Shown piece after piece: positions 47,287 through 56,013 of a stretch of 64,000 nucleotides of DNA. Every line of letters begins with the position of its first letter. Position 1 is the first letter of the stretch. The position numbers were made by a program, and so were the translations under genes. The notes below the pieces were generated by a model. The model saw only the letters and a list, made by a program, of their open reading frames with translations. It was not told the origin of the DNA and searched no databases. Origin of the DNA: Paraliobacillus sp044383835 (lineage in GTDB: Bacteria; Bacillota; Bacilli; Bacillales; Amphibacillaceae); NCBI RefSeq assembly GCF_044383835.1, contig NZ_JBISEP010000009.1, positions 40,569 through 104,568 on the forward strand. Direction: 5' to 3'.

Positions 47287-48015
47287 ATGGAAAAGATAGC
47301 ATTAATTTTTGGAGGTTCAGGTGGTGTGGGTGTAGAAATTTGCAAAAAATTAATTGAAAAGAACATCACGATTTATGCAACATACCATAATAACAAGGAT
47401 AACATGAATGAATTAACTAGTTACATTAATAGGATTAAGTGTAATGTAACAAATCCTGAAGAAGTTTCAAACGTTGTTAATATAGTGAATGAAAAACATG
47501 GGAAAATTGATATATTAATCAATTGTGTAGGATTATCAGATGAAGCTTTTATTACAGATAAAAGCTTTGAAAGTTGGCATAAAGTAATCGATACAAACTT
47601 GAATAGTGTATTTTATAGCTGCAGAAATGTTATCCCGATTATGTTAGAAAATATGTCTGGTGTAGTAATTAATATTTCTTCCATACTTGGTGAGTTTGGA
47701 ATACCTGGAATGACAGATTATTGTGCAGCTAAGAGTGCAGTTATTGGTTTTACTAAATCTTTAGCAGCAGAAGTATCTAGGTTTGATATAAGAGTGAATT
47801 CAATTAGTCCAGGTATGCTTGATACTTCAATGACCAAAGAGGCACAAAAACAAATTGGTAAACAAGTTAAAAGGCTAGTTCCAATGAAAAGATTTGGAAA
47901 ATCAAACGAAGTAGCTTCTGTAGTGAGTTTTCTTATTTCAGATGAATCAACATATATCACTGGCGAAAATATCCATATAGGTGGAGGGTTGGGAAGAACA
48001 CTTCCTGTTAGTTAA
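47287..48015 (+). CDS. SDR ketoreductase (FabG-like), intact
   Basis: A 242-residue short-chain dehydrogenase. The cofactor motif is IFGGSGGVGVEI, the catalytic Ser is in VINISSILGE, and the YxxxK pair is in DYCAAKSAVIGF. The C-terminal ISPGMLDTSM is FabG-like. It would reduce 3-ketoacyl-ACP to 3-hydroxyacyl-ACP with NAD(P)H. AGGGAGG is upstream. It lies between the regulator and the acyl carrier protein, so it is an early gene of the synthase operon. Confidence 0.88.
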   Translation: MEKIALIFGGSGGVGVEICKKLIEKNITIYATYHNNKDNMNELTSYINRIKCNVTNPEEVSNVVNIVNEKHGKIDILINCVGLSDEAFITDKSFESWHKVIDTNLNSVFYSCRNVIPIMLENMSGVVINISSILGEFGIPGMTDYCAAKSAVIGFTKSLAAEVSRFDIRVNSISPGMLDTSMTKEAQKQIGKQVKRLVPMKRFGKSNEVASVVSFLISDESTYITGENIHIGGGLGRTLPVS

Positions 48016-48041
48016 TATAATTTATAATGGAGGAATATAAA

Positions 48042-48422
48042 ATGACAAAATTAATCAACATTACAAAAGAAATCGTGGCTGATGTACTAGAGGTAGAGGA
48101 AAATGAATTTGATGAAAATACAAGTCTTATTTCTGATTTAGATGCTGAATCACTAGATTTATTGGACATTTTATTTAAATTAAGTAAGCAAACTGGTATT
48201 AAGGTTTCTATGCAAGATATTCAAAATGATGTGCGCGGTGGATTAACAGAAGAAGAATTTCTGGATGAAGATGGATATATAACAGAGACAGGAGTTGAAA
48301 ATATACGAAAAGCATTTAATGATGAAACAATTGCTTTAAGTAACGCTACTTCAAAAGATGTTTTAAAGCTTGTTACGATAAGTTACATCTTGAAATTTTA
48401 TGAAAGAGAAGCAGTAAAATAA
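48042..48422 (+). CDS. Acyl carrier protein, long form
   Basis: A 126-residue carrier protein. The phosphopantetheine site is Ser37 in DLDAESLDLLDILF, a variant of the usual DSL. The ACP fold should occupy about 75-80 residues; here the sequence continues with a conserved-looking extension (VRGGLTEEEFLDEDGYI) to residue 126, a form seen in some type II PKS-like carriers. It holds the growing chain for the ketosynthases of the operon. TGGAGG precedes the ATG at 48042. The next gene follows without a gap. Confidence 0.85.
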   Translation: MTKLINITKEIVADVLEVEENEFDENTSLISDLDAESLDLLDILFKLSKQTGIKVSMQDIQNDVRGGLTEEEFLDEDGYITETGVENIRKAFNDETIALSNATSKDVLKLVTISYILKFYEREAVK

Positions 48423-48881
48423 ATGAGATTTCATTTAATAGATCAATTAATTTCTTACGATAAGTGGAAAAACGCAACTGCAATAAAAAATGTAACTAAA
48501 GCACAAAATGTTTTTCTGGAAAATGATTCTACCTTTTCAAATACCTTAATGTTAGAAAGTATTTTTCAAACAGCGGCTTGGTTAGTAGTATGCTCATCAA
48601 ATCAGAAATTTCGACCTACAATAATTTCATTCAGTAAATTTAAAGTCTATAGAGACATAGAAGTTGGTAATCAATTACGAATAGAAGTTTCTGTTGAGCC
48701 AATAGATGAATTAAATATAGCAATTGAAGGAAGAGTTTATATTGATACGGATTTAGTTGCAGAAATAAATTATGCTTTATTACATCTATTGGAATCTAAA
48801 GACTTAGAAAATAAAAGTGAAACTAAAATTTATATGAATTTTCTATTAAGACAAACGAGAGGAGACACGAGTGAAATCTAA
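48423..48881 (+). CDS. Hotdog-fold dehydratase-like protein, catalytic His missing
   Basis: A 152-residue protein similar to FabZ/FabA-type 3-hydroxyacyl-ACP dehydratases. The block TLMLESIFQTAAWLV matches the conserved helix with the catalytic acid (Glu45), but 14 residues before it, where FabZ has His, there is Phe31, and the HFPGxPxxPG loop is gone. It may be a structural partner of the intact protein at 50128 or have another role. It starts right after the acyl carrier stop, and its end overlaps the next gene by 11 bases. Confidence 0.65.
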   Translation: MRFHLIDQLISYDKWKNATAIKNVTKAQNVFLENDSTFSNTLMLESIFQTAAWLVVCSSNQKFRPTIISFSKFKVYRDIEVGNQLRIEVSVEPIDELNIAIEGRVYIDTDLVAEINYALLHLLESKDLENKSETKIYMNFLLRQTRGDTSEI

Positions 48882-50127
48882 TTTGGACAAAAAAAGACGC
48901 GTTGTAGTAACTGGCAGGGGTATGATTTCTCCTTTAGGAAATAATGTTGATGATTCGTGGAAATCTTTACTTAAAGGAGATTCAGGAATTAATAAAATCG
49001 ATTTATTTGATGTCACAGACTTTCCTTGTGAAATAGCAGCACAAGTGAAAAATATTGATAAGAACGATTATAAAAATATTAGTAGATCAACATTATTTGC
49101 TAGAAGAGCAGTTGAAGAAGCTCTAACAGAGTGTGGCATAATTGGAAATGATGAAATGAAAGAAAAATGCAGTGTTGTTTTCGGCAATTCTGGATATAGA
49201 ATGCAAATGCCGGATTTTTCTGAAGCATTAAGTGAACATAATGATAAAAAACACTTTGAGGTAAATGATATTAATAATGCTGAAATTTATTACAAGAATA
49301 GATATTCTGCTGCGGCAGAATATCTTAGCGAATATTTCCATTTAGGTGGCGCTTGTATCTCATTAACAACAGCATGTACATCTGGAACCCAATCAATTGG
49401 CCTTGCCTTTAGGAAAATAAAAAATGGGGAAGAAGAAATGATTATTGCAGGAGGATCAGATGCAATGATCACAGAGTTAGATTTAATAGGTTTCTGTCTT
49501 TTAGGTGCAGTAACTACTAATTTTAATAATAATCCGAAAGTAGCTTCAAGACCATTTAACAGAGATAGAAGTGGATTTGTATTAGGAGAAGGTGGGGCTG
49601 CATTAGTATTAGAAGATTTGGAACATGCAAAATCAAGAAATGCAAAAATTTATGGCGAAATTGTAGGGTTTGGTAATACAATTTCCGGATATAGCATGTT
49701 AGATACTCATCCAGAAGGAGAAGGGCTGTCTCTAGCAATGAGAAAAGCGCTAGAAGAATCTGGATTAACAAATGAAGAAATTGGATATGTTAATGCTCAT
49801 GGAACCTCAACAAGAGATAATGATTCATCAGAATCATATGCTATTAGAGACGTTTTTCCTCTTGACACATGTTCAACTTTAGTAAGTTCCACAAAATCCT
49901 CAACAGGACACATGATATCTGCAGCTGGTACAGCAGAATTAATATTTACATTAAATGCTGTTAATTATGGAGTACTTCCAGCTACTCATAATTTAGTAGA
50001 TATTGATGGAAAATGTGCCTTAAACCACATCTTAGAAAATCACAACAAAAAAATACAATATGGAATGTCAAACTCTCTTGGGTTTGGTGGTTCAAATTCA
50101 AGCATAATAATAAAGGGAATTGATTAG
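48871..50127 (+). CDS. Ketosynthase alpha (FabF-like, active site intact)
   Basis: A 418-residue condensing enzyme of the KAS I/II type. The catalytic triad is complete: Cys169 in LTTACTSGTQ, His310 in VNAHGTSTRD and His347 in KSSTGHMISAAG. The end has the usual SNSLGFGGSNSS motif. It would elongate acyl chains with malonyl-ACP. GTG at 48871 follows GAGAGGAG. With the inactive homologue at 50509 it resembles a KS-alpha/KS-beta (chain-length factor) pair of type II PKS; a small dehydratase gene lies between the two. Confidence 0.9.
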   Translation: MKSNLDKKRRVVVTGRGMISPLGNNVDDSWKSLLKGDSGINKIDLFDVTDFPCEIAAQVKNIDKNDYKNISRSTLFARRAVEEALTECGIIGNDEMKEKCSVVFGNSGYRMQMPDFSEALSEHNDKKHFEVNDINNAEIYYKNRYSAAAEYLSEYFHLGGACISLTTACTSGTQSIGLAFRKIKNGEEEMIIAGGSDAMITELDLIGFCLLGAVTTNFNNNPKVASRPFNRDRSGFVLGEGGAALVLEDLEHAKSRNAKIYGEIVGFGNTISGYSMLDTHPEGEGLSLAMRKALEESGLTNEEIGYVNAHGTSTRDNDSSESYAIRDVFPLDTCSTLVSSTKSSTGHMISAAGTAELIFTLNAVNYGVLPATHNLVDIDGKCALNHILENHNKKIQYGMSNSLGFGGSNSSIIIKGID

Positions 50128-50502
50128 ATGTTTAACATGGTAGACAGTATTCTAAATTTCGAAAAGTATAAATATATAGAAACAAAGAAATTAACTTCAA
50201 TATCAGAAGAAATTTATGAAAGCCATTTTCCTTATTTTCCGATATTACCGGCTGTCTTACTTTTAGAAAATATTAAGCAATCTATTGAATTGCTTGAGCA
50301 GAGTAGTGAATTGAACTGGAAAATTAAAAAATGTAAAAAAGTAAAATTATATAAACCAGTTCATCCGGGAGATGTAATTGTTACTAGTGTAACGAAAGAA
50401 AATAAATCTGAAAAAGAATATTATTATAATGCGGTAATAACAAACCAAGATAATGAGTTGGTTTGTAGGGCTAATAAAATTGAATGTAATTATGCGGAGT
50501 AG
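50128..50502 (+). CDS. FabZ-like hotdog dehydratase, catalytic residues present
   Basis: A 124-residue protein with the FabZ motif SHFPYFPILPAVLLLENIKQ. His33 and Glu47 are 14 residues apart, as in active 3-hydroxyacyl-ACP dehydratases. It would convert 3-hydroxyacyl-ACP to trans-2-enoyl-ACP. It starts directly at the ketosynthase stop and ends 6 bases before the KS-beta gene, so it is translated with both. As no enoyl reductase is present, the double bonds it makes should persist. Confidence 0.75.
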   Translation: MFNMVDSILNFEKYKYIETKKLTSISEEIYESHFPYFPILPAVLLLENIKQSIELLEQSSELNWKIKKCKKVKLYKPVHPGDVIVTSVTKENKSEKEYYYNAVITNQDNELVCRANKIECNYAE

Positions 50503-50508
50503 GGAGAG

Positions 50509-51759
50509 ATGTCCTTGGATAGAAGTGTTGTAATTACTGGTAGAGGAGTGCTAGGTCCAGATATAGAATCAATTGATGAAATGGATGAAGCACTAAATCA
50601 AGGTTCCATTTTAACTAATGGAGAAAACAATGAAATATTAATGGGTATTGTTAAAGCAGATTTAAATATGAAAGGGTATTTTAAAAATAGAAAAGTACGT
50701 AGATTTCTTTCAAGAAGTGAAAAATTTGCAACAATTGCTTTAAAACAAGCTTTTCAAGAAGCAAATATAAACGAGGGAATTCCAAGTTACCGAAAAGGAA
50801 TCTTTTTAGGAAATACAAAAGAGTCTGGCTCTAAAGCAGATTTATTAGATGTAATTAATGAGATTTATGATCACAATGAAAAGAAAATAGATACAAAAGC
50901 TTTTGCTAAATCTGCAACTACTAACCTATCTCCTTTATTCGTTGTTGAGGCCTTACCTAATGCCTGTCTACACTATTTTTCTGCAGAGTACGGGATAAAT
51001 GGGGAAAACTCTCAATTTATGAATAATAATGTTGCATCTTTACAGGCTTTAAACGAAGCATTTAATTCAATTGTTAATAATGAAAGTGACGTTGTTATTG
51101 CCGGTGGATTTGACTCATATTCAGAAGAAGGACTATATAAGGTACTAAGTGATAGAAATATAATTTCTAAGAAGTCCAATCAAGATCAATTTCAAGGAGC
51201 TTTTGCTAAATATAGGACCGCACCCTTTTTAAGTGAGGGTGCTGGGATGTTCATTTTAGAAGAAAAGGAAAATGCTATTAAAAGAAATACAACGGTATAT
51301 GGTGAAATCGTTGGATTTAAGCAATTGTTTATTAATAAAACTGATTCAGAACAACAGAATCAGTTACATTTAAAAAGAGCGTTAATAGAGTTTCTTGAAA
51401 GAGTAAAACTTAAAAAAAGTGACATACAAGTAATACATTTTGACGCATCTTCATCAAATTATTATGAGGGTATTGTTTCAAAAGTAGTACTCAATATATT
51501 CTCAGACTCATTTTTTGTTGATACAAAATTAAATTTTGGCTCAATGATTGGAGCAAATAGTGCGATTGCTTTATTGAGTCTATTGTTAATTTTAGAAAAG
51601 CAACAAATACCACATATCCCTCATGCAGGGGAAATTGATGAATTATTTAAAAATAATATTGTATTTAATAAACATAAAAGCTGTAATGTTCAGCATGTTA
51701 TGTTAGTATCTTCAGGATTTGAAGGAGAAATTGTAATTGCAATAGTTAAAAAATTTTGA
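50509..51759 (+). CDS. KS-beta / chain-length-factor-like protein
   Basis: A 416-residue ketosynthase homologue with all three catalytic positions replaced. Aligned by the common VIAGG and GEIVGF blocks, Cys becomes Asn174 (MNNNVASLQA), the first His becomes Asp312 (VIHFDASSS) and the second His becomes Ser346 (NFGSMIGAN). The fold-determining regions are kept. This is the pattern of chain-length factors, which pair with an active KS and set chain length. GGGAGAG precedes the ATG. Confidence 0.8.
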   Translation: MSLDRSVVITGRGVLGPDIESIDEMDEALNQGSILTNGENNEILMGIVKADLNMKGYFKNRKVRRFLSRSEKFATIALKQAFQEANINEGIPSYRKGIFLGNTKESGSKADLLDVINEIYDHNEKKIDTKAFAKSATTNLSPLFVVEALPNACLHYFSAEYGINGENSQFMNNNVASLQALNEAFNSIVNNESDVVIAGGFDSYSEEGLYKVLSDRNIISKKSNQDQFQGAFAKYRTAPFLSEGAGMFILEEKENAIKRNTTVYGEIVGFKQLFINKTDSEQQNQLHLKRALIEFLERVKLKKSDIQVIHFDASSSNYYEGIVSKVVLNIFSDSFFVDTKLNFGSMIGANSAIALLSLLLILEKQQIPHIPHAGEIDELFKNNIVFNKHKSCNVQHVMLVSSGFEGEIVIAIVKKF

Positions 51760-51775
51760 ATAAGGAGATTTTAAA

Positions 51776-52810
51776 ATGAAAGCTAAGATCATATCTACTG
51801 GAGGATATTACCCTCAATATAAAATTAATAATCAAGATTTAGTTGATACTTTTGGAATTGATGAATGGTTATTAGAGCAATTAGGTATAAAGCATAGATA
51901 TTGGGCTACTAATCCAGAAACTTTATTTTTAGAAGAAACACAAGCAGATATGTTGGAAAAAGCTTCAAAAATAGCCTTGGAAAACGGTAAAACACAAGCA
52001 GAAGATATTGATTTATTAATCGTTTCTTCGACAGTTTCGGATTATACTTTGCCAACTACTGCAACTATTTTACAAGAAAAATTAAAAATTAATGATTGCA
52101 ATGCAATTGAAATTCATTCGGGATGTGTAGGAGCTATTCAAGCCTTAGATTTTGCATTAAGCCAAATATTAACCGGGAAAATTAAAAAGGCATTAGTATC
52201 TACCAGTAATTTAATGAGCACATATTGGTCTAGAGATATTCAAAATCAAGATGTAGAGAGTATTGATGATCAGTTAAACATAGCAATGTTTTCTGATAGT
52301 GCAAGCGCAGTGGTTGTCGAAGCATCAAATGAAAATGGTATTGAATGCGTTTTTGCTGGTAGCAACGGAGCCGACATACCAAAAGGTATTTTTTTAGAAA
52401 TGGGCGGAGCTGTTTATCCAGGGAGCTACAGTAATATTCAAGAAGGTTTGCATAAATGGAAACAAAAAACAAAATTAATTAGAAAACATGGAAGTAATCT
52501 TTCAAAAATAGCATTGGAAAAAATTCAAAAATTAACCAATTCAAAACCTGAAGAAATAGACTTTTTTATATTCCCACAAGCTAACCCTTCTTTACTTGAA
52601 TCAGATATGGATCGATTAAAAAATGTTGGCTTTCCAACAGATAGGGTTATTTCAATCGTACATGAACAAGGGAATAGTGCAACTGCCTCTTTATTTCATG
52701 TGCTAGATAAGTTATATACAGATCAGAAATTATCAAATGGAACAAGAGTAGCTATCATTGGTGGAGAAGCTTCTAAATGGTTATATGGAGGTGTGTTATT
52801 AAAGTGGTAA
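51776..52810 (+). CDS. KAS III-like enzyme with His-to-Pro substitution
   Basis: A 344-residue FabH/thiolase-fold protein. The nucleophile Cys117 (IHSGCVGAIQA) and Asn300 (EQGNSATAS) are kept, but the catalytic His of PHQAN is Pro267 (FFIFPQANPS). FabH homologues lacking the full triad often act as acyltransferases or starter-loading enzymes rather than normal condensing enzymes. It may select the starter unit or release the product by acyl transfer. AAGGAG is upstream. Its end overlaps the next gene by 7 bases. Confidence 0.8.
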   Translation: MKAKIISTGGYYPQYKINNQDLVDTFGIDEWLLEQLGIKHRYWATNPETLFLEETQADMLEKASKIALENGKTQAEDIDLLIVSSTVSDYTLPTTATILQEKLKINDCNAIEIHSGCVGAIQALDFALSQILTGKIKKALVSTSNLMSTYWSRDIQNQDVESIDDQLNIAMFSDSASAVVVEASNENGIECVFAGSNGADIPKGIFLEMGGAVYPGSYSNIQEGLHKWKQKTKLIRKHGSNLSKIALEKIQKLTNSKPEEIDFFIFPQANPSLLESDMDRLKNVGFPTDRVISIVHEQGNSATASLFHVLDKLYTDQKLSNGTRVAIIGGEASKWLYGGVLLKW

Positions 52811-53553
52811 AGGTAGCTCTGGTGACCGGAAGCGCTAAAGGTATTGGGAAAGCAATTGTTTCAAGATTAGGTGCAAAAGGATATTACGTTTTTTTGCATT
52901 ATTTTATGAATGAAAGAGCAGCTTTAGAATTAAAAGAGAGTTTTGGTCAAAAAGGTTACAAGTGTTCCGTAATAGGAGCAAATCTTGGAGATGAAAAGGA
53001 AATTAAAAATATGTATAAGAAAATTGAAGAAGAAAAAGGGTATTTAGATTTATTAGTTAATAATGCAGCCACAGGAGTTCATAAAGATATGTTAGAGGTA
53101 CGACGAAAAGATTGGGATTGGACTTTTTCAGTTAATGGAAGAGGTACATTTTTTACTTCAGTAAACGCTGTAAAACTCATGAAAAACAGTCCTTACGAAA
53201 GAAAAAATATTATTAATATCATAAGTAGCGGGAGTAATAAGTATATACCTGGTTATTCATTAGTTGGGGGAAGTAAGGCGTATATTGAGAATATGACAAA
53301 GTATCTTGCTGTAGAACTTGCAAATTCTAATATTAATGTCAATGCCATATCAAGTGGGCTTGTTGATACAGATGCTTTGAATTATTTTGTTGATAAAAAA
53401 TTAGTAATAGATAGCTATTTAGAAAAATGTCCTCAAAAAAAATTGATTGAACCAAGTGAAGTAGCTGATGTTGTTGAGTTACTTACTTCTCCTTTTGCTA
53501 ATCGTATATGTGGTCAAACTATATATGTTGATGGAGGAGCTTCTATATGTTGA
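52804..53553 (+). CDS. SDR ketoreductase-like protein lacking the catalytic Tyr
   Basis: A 249-residue short-chain dehydrogenase homologue with the cofactor motif TGSAKGIGKA and NNAATGV. In the catalytic block YSLVGGSKAYIENM, the Lys is kept but the residue four before it, normally Tyr, is Val. The C-terminal NAISSGLVDTD is FabG-like. It may be inactive, structural, or use another residue. GTG at 52804 follows GGAGGTG; the start lies inside the end of the KAS III-like gene. It overlaps the next gene by 7 bases. Confidence 0.75.
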   Translation: MVKVALVTGSAKGIGKAIVSRLGAKGYYVFLHYFMNERAALELKESFGQKGYKCSVIGANLGDEKEIKNMYKKIEEEKGYLDLLVNNAATGVHKDMLEVRRKDWDWTFSVNGRGTFFTSVNAVKLMKNSPYERKNIINIISSGSNKYIPGYSLVGGSKAYIENMTKYLAVELANSNINVNAISSGLVDTDALNYFVDKKLVIDSYLEKCPQKKLIEPSEVADVVELLTSPFANRICGQTIYVDGGASIC

Positions 53554-55511
53554 ACAGTACAGAATTAAAAACTATTAGCACTGGATTTGAAAAAATAAAT
53601 GAGAAAAAAGCACACTATGAAAAAATTTATAAAGTTATAACAAACTTCCCAGATAAGAAAAGTAATTTTTATATCTTACTAGGGTTTAATTGTAATAATG
53701 AAACATCAATTTGTAAATTGATTAATCCTAATAGCAAAGAAGTAATGACAGATAAATTGAATAGCAAAATTATTGAAATAGTAAATAAATATAATGAAGA
53801 TTCTTCCAGCAGGTTAAAATGTGAATTAGGATTATTTGACGGGGAAATTGAGGTTCTAAAAACTATATTAAATTACGATATAGATAATATTTACTTAACA
53901 GATTGTAGCTATGTGGGTAAAGAATCAGAATTTGATAATTGGACACGAGGAAATGTTGCAGAAGCATTTCCTCATGTACTAACCCCATTAAGCTGGTCTT
54001 TATGGGGAAATGTAGTAAATGACTTATTAAAGGGTACGTTTAGATTTTATTCTTTTTTTAAAGAGTCTCAAGAATATTCTTTCATAAAATTAAAAAATGG
54101 GTTGTTGTATTACAATATCGGAGTTGTTAACCATTTTATTAACAAAGTTGGTTCTGTTAATTTAGATGAGGTAGTTGGTGGCGACACAGCTGGAACAGGA
54201 AGAGGAAAATCAGCTGAAAAAATTAGTATACTTCGTTTATTACTAAATTATAAACAAGTAAAAAAAGGGAAGAAACACTATGATTCATTAAAAGAGAGTT
54301 CATTAAAAAAATGGGAAGAATTCTCATTGAAAAACATTGATTGGAAACAGAATAATTATGCTGAGATGACATTAGAACAGCTTGGCAGCACTGTATCTTC
54401 TTTAATAAATTATGGAAGAAAAAATATGTATCTTCATACTGATGCAACTTCTTCTGTATTTACAAAAACCGCTATTTTAAGATGGAAGTTAAAGAAAAAA
54501 GGATTAGATAATCAAGATGAATTGTTAAGCGAACTCGAAAATATTAAGGGGATTGAAATAGCAGAGTTAAAGGAAGTTATTAAAGAAATCGTCCATAGTA
54601 TAAAAGAGTCAGATGAGAGAGAAATAATTATAGACTGTTTATCAAGCGATAATTGGATTGAAAAGCTTAATCATAATAATTTAAACAGATATGCTGAATT
54701 AATAAAGGCTAAGCTTATAGATCGCTTTGGACATCGCGGAAGCAATGAATTAGAAGTTATGGAAAGAACTTGGGGAGAAGACCCATCTTTACTGTTGAAC
54801 TTTATAGTGGATAGATATTATACAGATTGGAAAGATGTTACTATCCAAGAAAAAACACTTTCTAAGAAATTAAAGCCATACAGGAATCTGATTCAGGAAA
54901 TTAAAGATATGACTATATTAAGAGAAAATAATAAACACTATTTATACTATATTATCTCTGAAGTGAAAAAAATTTTTAGAGAAATTGAAATTAGATTTAA
55001 TAGTAAAGGCTACACTCGAAATCGTGATGATCTCTATTATCTTTCTTATAGTGAAGTAACTAAAATAATAGACAAGAAAATCATTCCAGATAATTTAATT
55101 GATTTAGTTCAAGAAAGAAAGATGTTGTTTTATGGTTATAATTCATTAAAAAATCAATCTAAAAAGCAAACTAATAAAATTATTGAAAAGAAGATACTTG
55201 GTATGATAGCGTGTCAAGGATATGTTAAAGGTACAGCTCGAATTGTACATGATATTAATAATGTAAAAGATGTAAACAAAGAAGATATTCTTGTTGTTAA
55301 AACCATGGATATTAGCTGGAGTCCCATTTTTTCCAAAGTAAAAGGGGTTGTAACTGAAATTGGAGGATTATTATCTCATGCAGCAATTGTTGCTAGAGAA
55401 TATAATATTCCAACGTTAGTAAATGTCAAGGATGCCACTACAGTGCTAAAAGATGGTGACAAAATAATACTCGATGCTAAAGAAGGAAATATATTATTGG
55501 ACTATGATTGA
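53547..55511 (+). CDS. Dikinase-like protein: substrate domain plus PEP-utilising His domain
   Basis: A 654-residue protein that corresponds to the middle and C-terminal parts of rifampin phosphotransferase/PEP synthase-like enzymes. Family blocks are WTRGNVAEAFPHVLTPLSWSLWG (about residues 132-154, split here for reference), FGHRGSNELEVMERTWGEDPS in the middle, and the swivelling His domain at about 555-654, with the phospho-carrier His611 in GGLLSHAAIVAREYNIP. The N-terminal ATP-grasp domain is absent; it is encoded separately at 59008. Together they would transfer a phosphate from ATP via His to a substrate. GGAGGAG precedes the ATG. Confidence 0.82.
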   Translation: MLNSTELKTISTGFEKINEKKAHYEKIYKVITNFPDKKSNFYILLGFNCNNETSICKLINPNSKEVMTDKLNSKIIEIVNKYNEDSSSRLKCELGLFDGEIEVLKTILNYDIDNIYLTDCSYVGKESEFDNWTRGNVAEAFPHVLTPLSWSLWGNVVNDLLKGTFRFYSFFKESQEYSFIKLKNGLLYYNIGVVNHFINKVGSVNLDEVVGGDTAGTGRGKSAEKISILRLLLNYKQVKKGKKHYDSLKESSLKKWEEFSLKNIDWKQNNYAEMTLEQLGSTVSSLINYGRKNMYLHTDATSSVFTKTAILRWKLKKKGLDNQDELLSELENIKGIEIAELKEVIKEIVHSIKESDEREIIIDCLSSDNWIEKLNHNNLNRYAELIKAKLIDRFGHRGSNELEVMERTWGEDPSLLLNFIVDRYYTDWKDVTIQEKTLSKKLKPYRNLIQEIKDMTILRENNKHYLYYIISEVKKIFREIEIRFNSKGYTRNRDDLYYLSYSEVTKIIDKKIIPDNLIDLVQERKMLFYGYNSLKNQSKKQTNKIIEKKILGMIACQGYVKGTARIVHDINNVKDVNKEDILVVKTMDISWSPIFSKVKGVVTEIGGLLSHAAIVAREYNIPTLVNVKDATTVLKDGDKIILDAKEGNILLDYD

Positions 55512-55995
55512 GGTATTTCTTTTTAGAATAACCAAAGAAAAAAATAACAAAGAAAAAATGTTTAAAAAGATAGGAATTAACGAAAAAGATATTAAATATT
55601 CTATATATGGAAAACCATATCTACAAAAAAGTTTTATCAGTATTTCTGCTTCAGGAAAATGGTTTGTAATTGCTCTTTCTCATAAAAATATAGGAATTGA
55701 CATACAATGCATTACAAAAGTTAAGGACCGAGATTTTATTAGGAGTATTTGTAATGCTGATTTGTCTCAAAGAAATTTTTATAAATTATGGACTAGAATT
55801 GAAAGTTATTTGAAATTTACTGGTGAAGGGTTGAATGGTATTGATTCTGTCGGAATAGATTCAAAAAAATTAGAATTGATAACCAATGAAAAAGATATTC
55901 AGTATTACACGAAGTGGATTGATAAAAATCATGTATTATCGGTTTGTATTCAAAATAGAGAAAAAAATATTCTAATGTTAAATATATATACTTGA
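55504..55995 (+). CDS. 4'-phosphopantetheinyl transferase (Sfp/AcpT-like)
   Basis: A 163-residue short PPTase. The family motifs are IGIDIQ (Mg-binding Asp kept, the usual second acid is Gln) and LWTRIESYLKFTGEGL (WxxKESxxK-type, Glu and second Lys kept, first Lys replaced by Ile). The SHS-type motif reads ISASGKW. It would activate the operon's own acyl carrier protein by adding the phosphopantetheine arm. ATG at 55504 overlaps the dikinase stop by 8 bases; an earlier in-frame ATG at 55474 lacks a ribosome binding site. Confidence 0.78.
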   Translation: MIEVFLFRITKEKNNKEKMFKKIGINEKDIKYSIYGKPYLQKSFISISASGKWFVIALSHKNIGIDIQCITKVKDRDFIRSICNADLSQRNFYKLWTRIESYLKFTGEGLNGIDSVGIDSKKLELITNEKDIQYYTKWIDKNHVLSVCIQNREKNILMLNIYT

Positions 55996-56013
55996 ACGGA
56001 ATGAGTTGATTTA

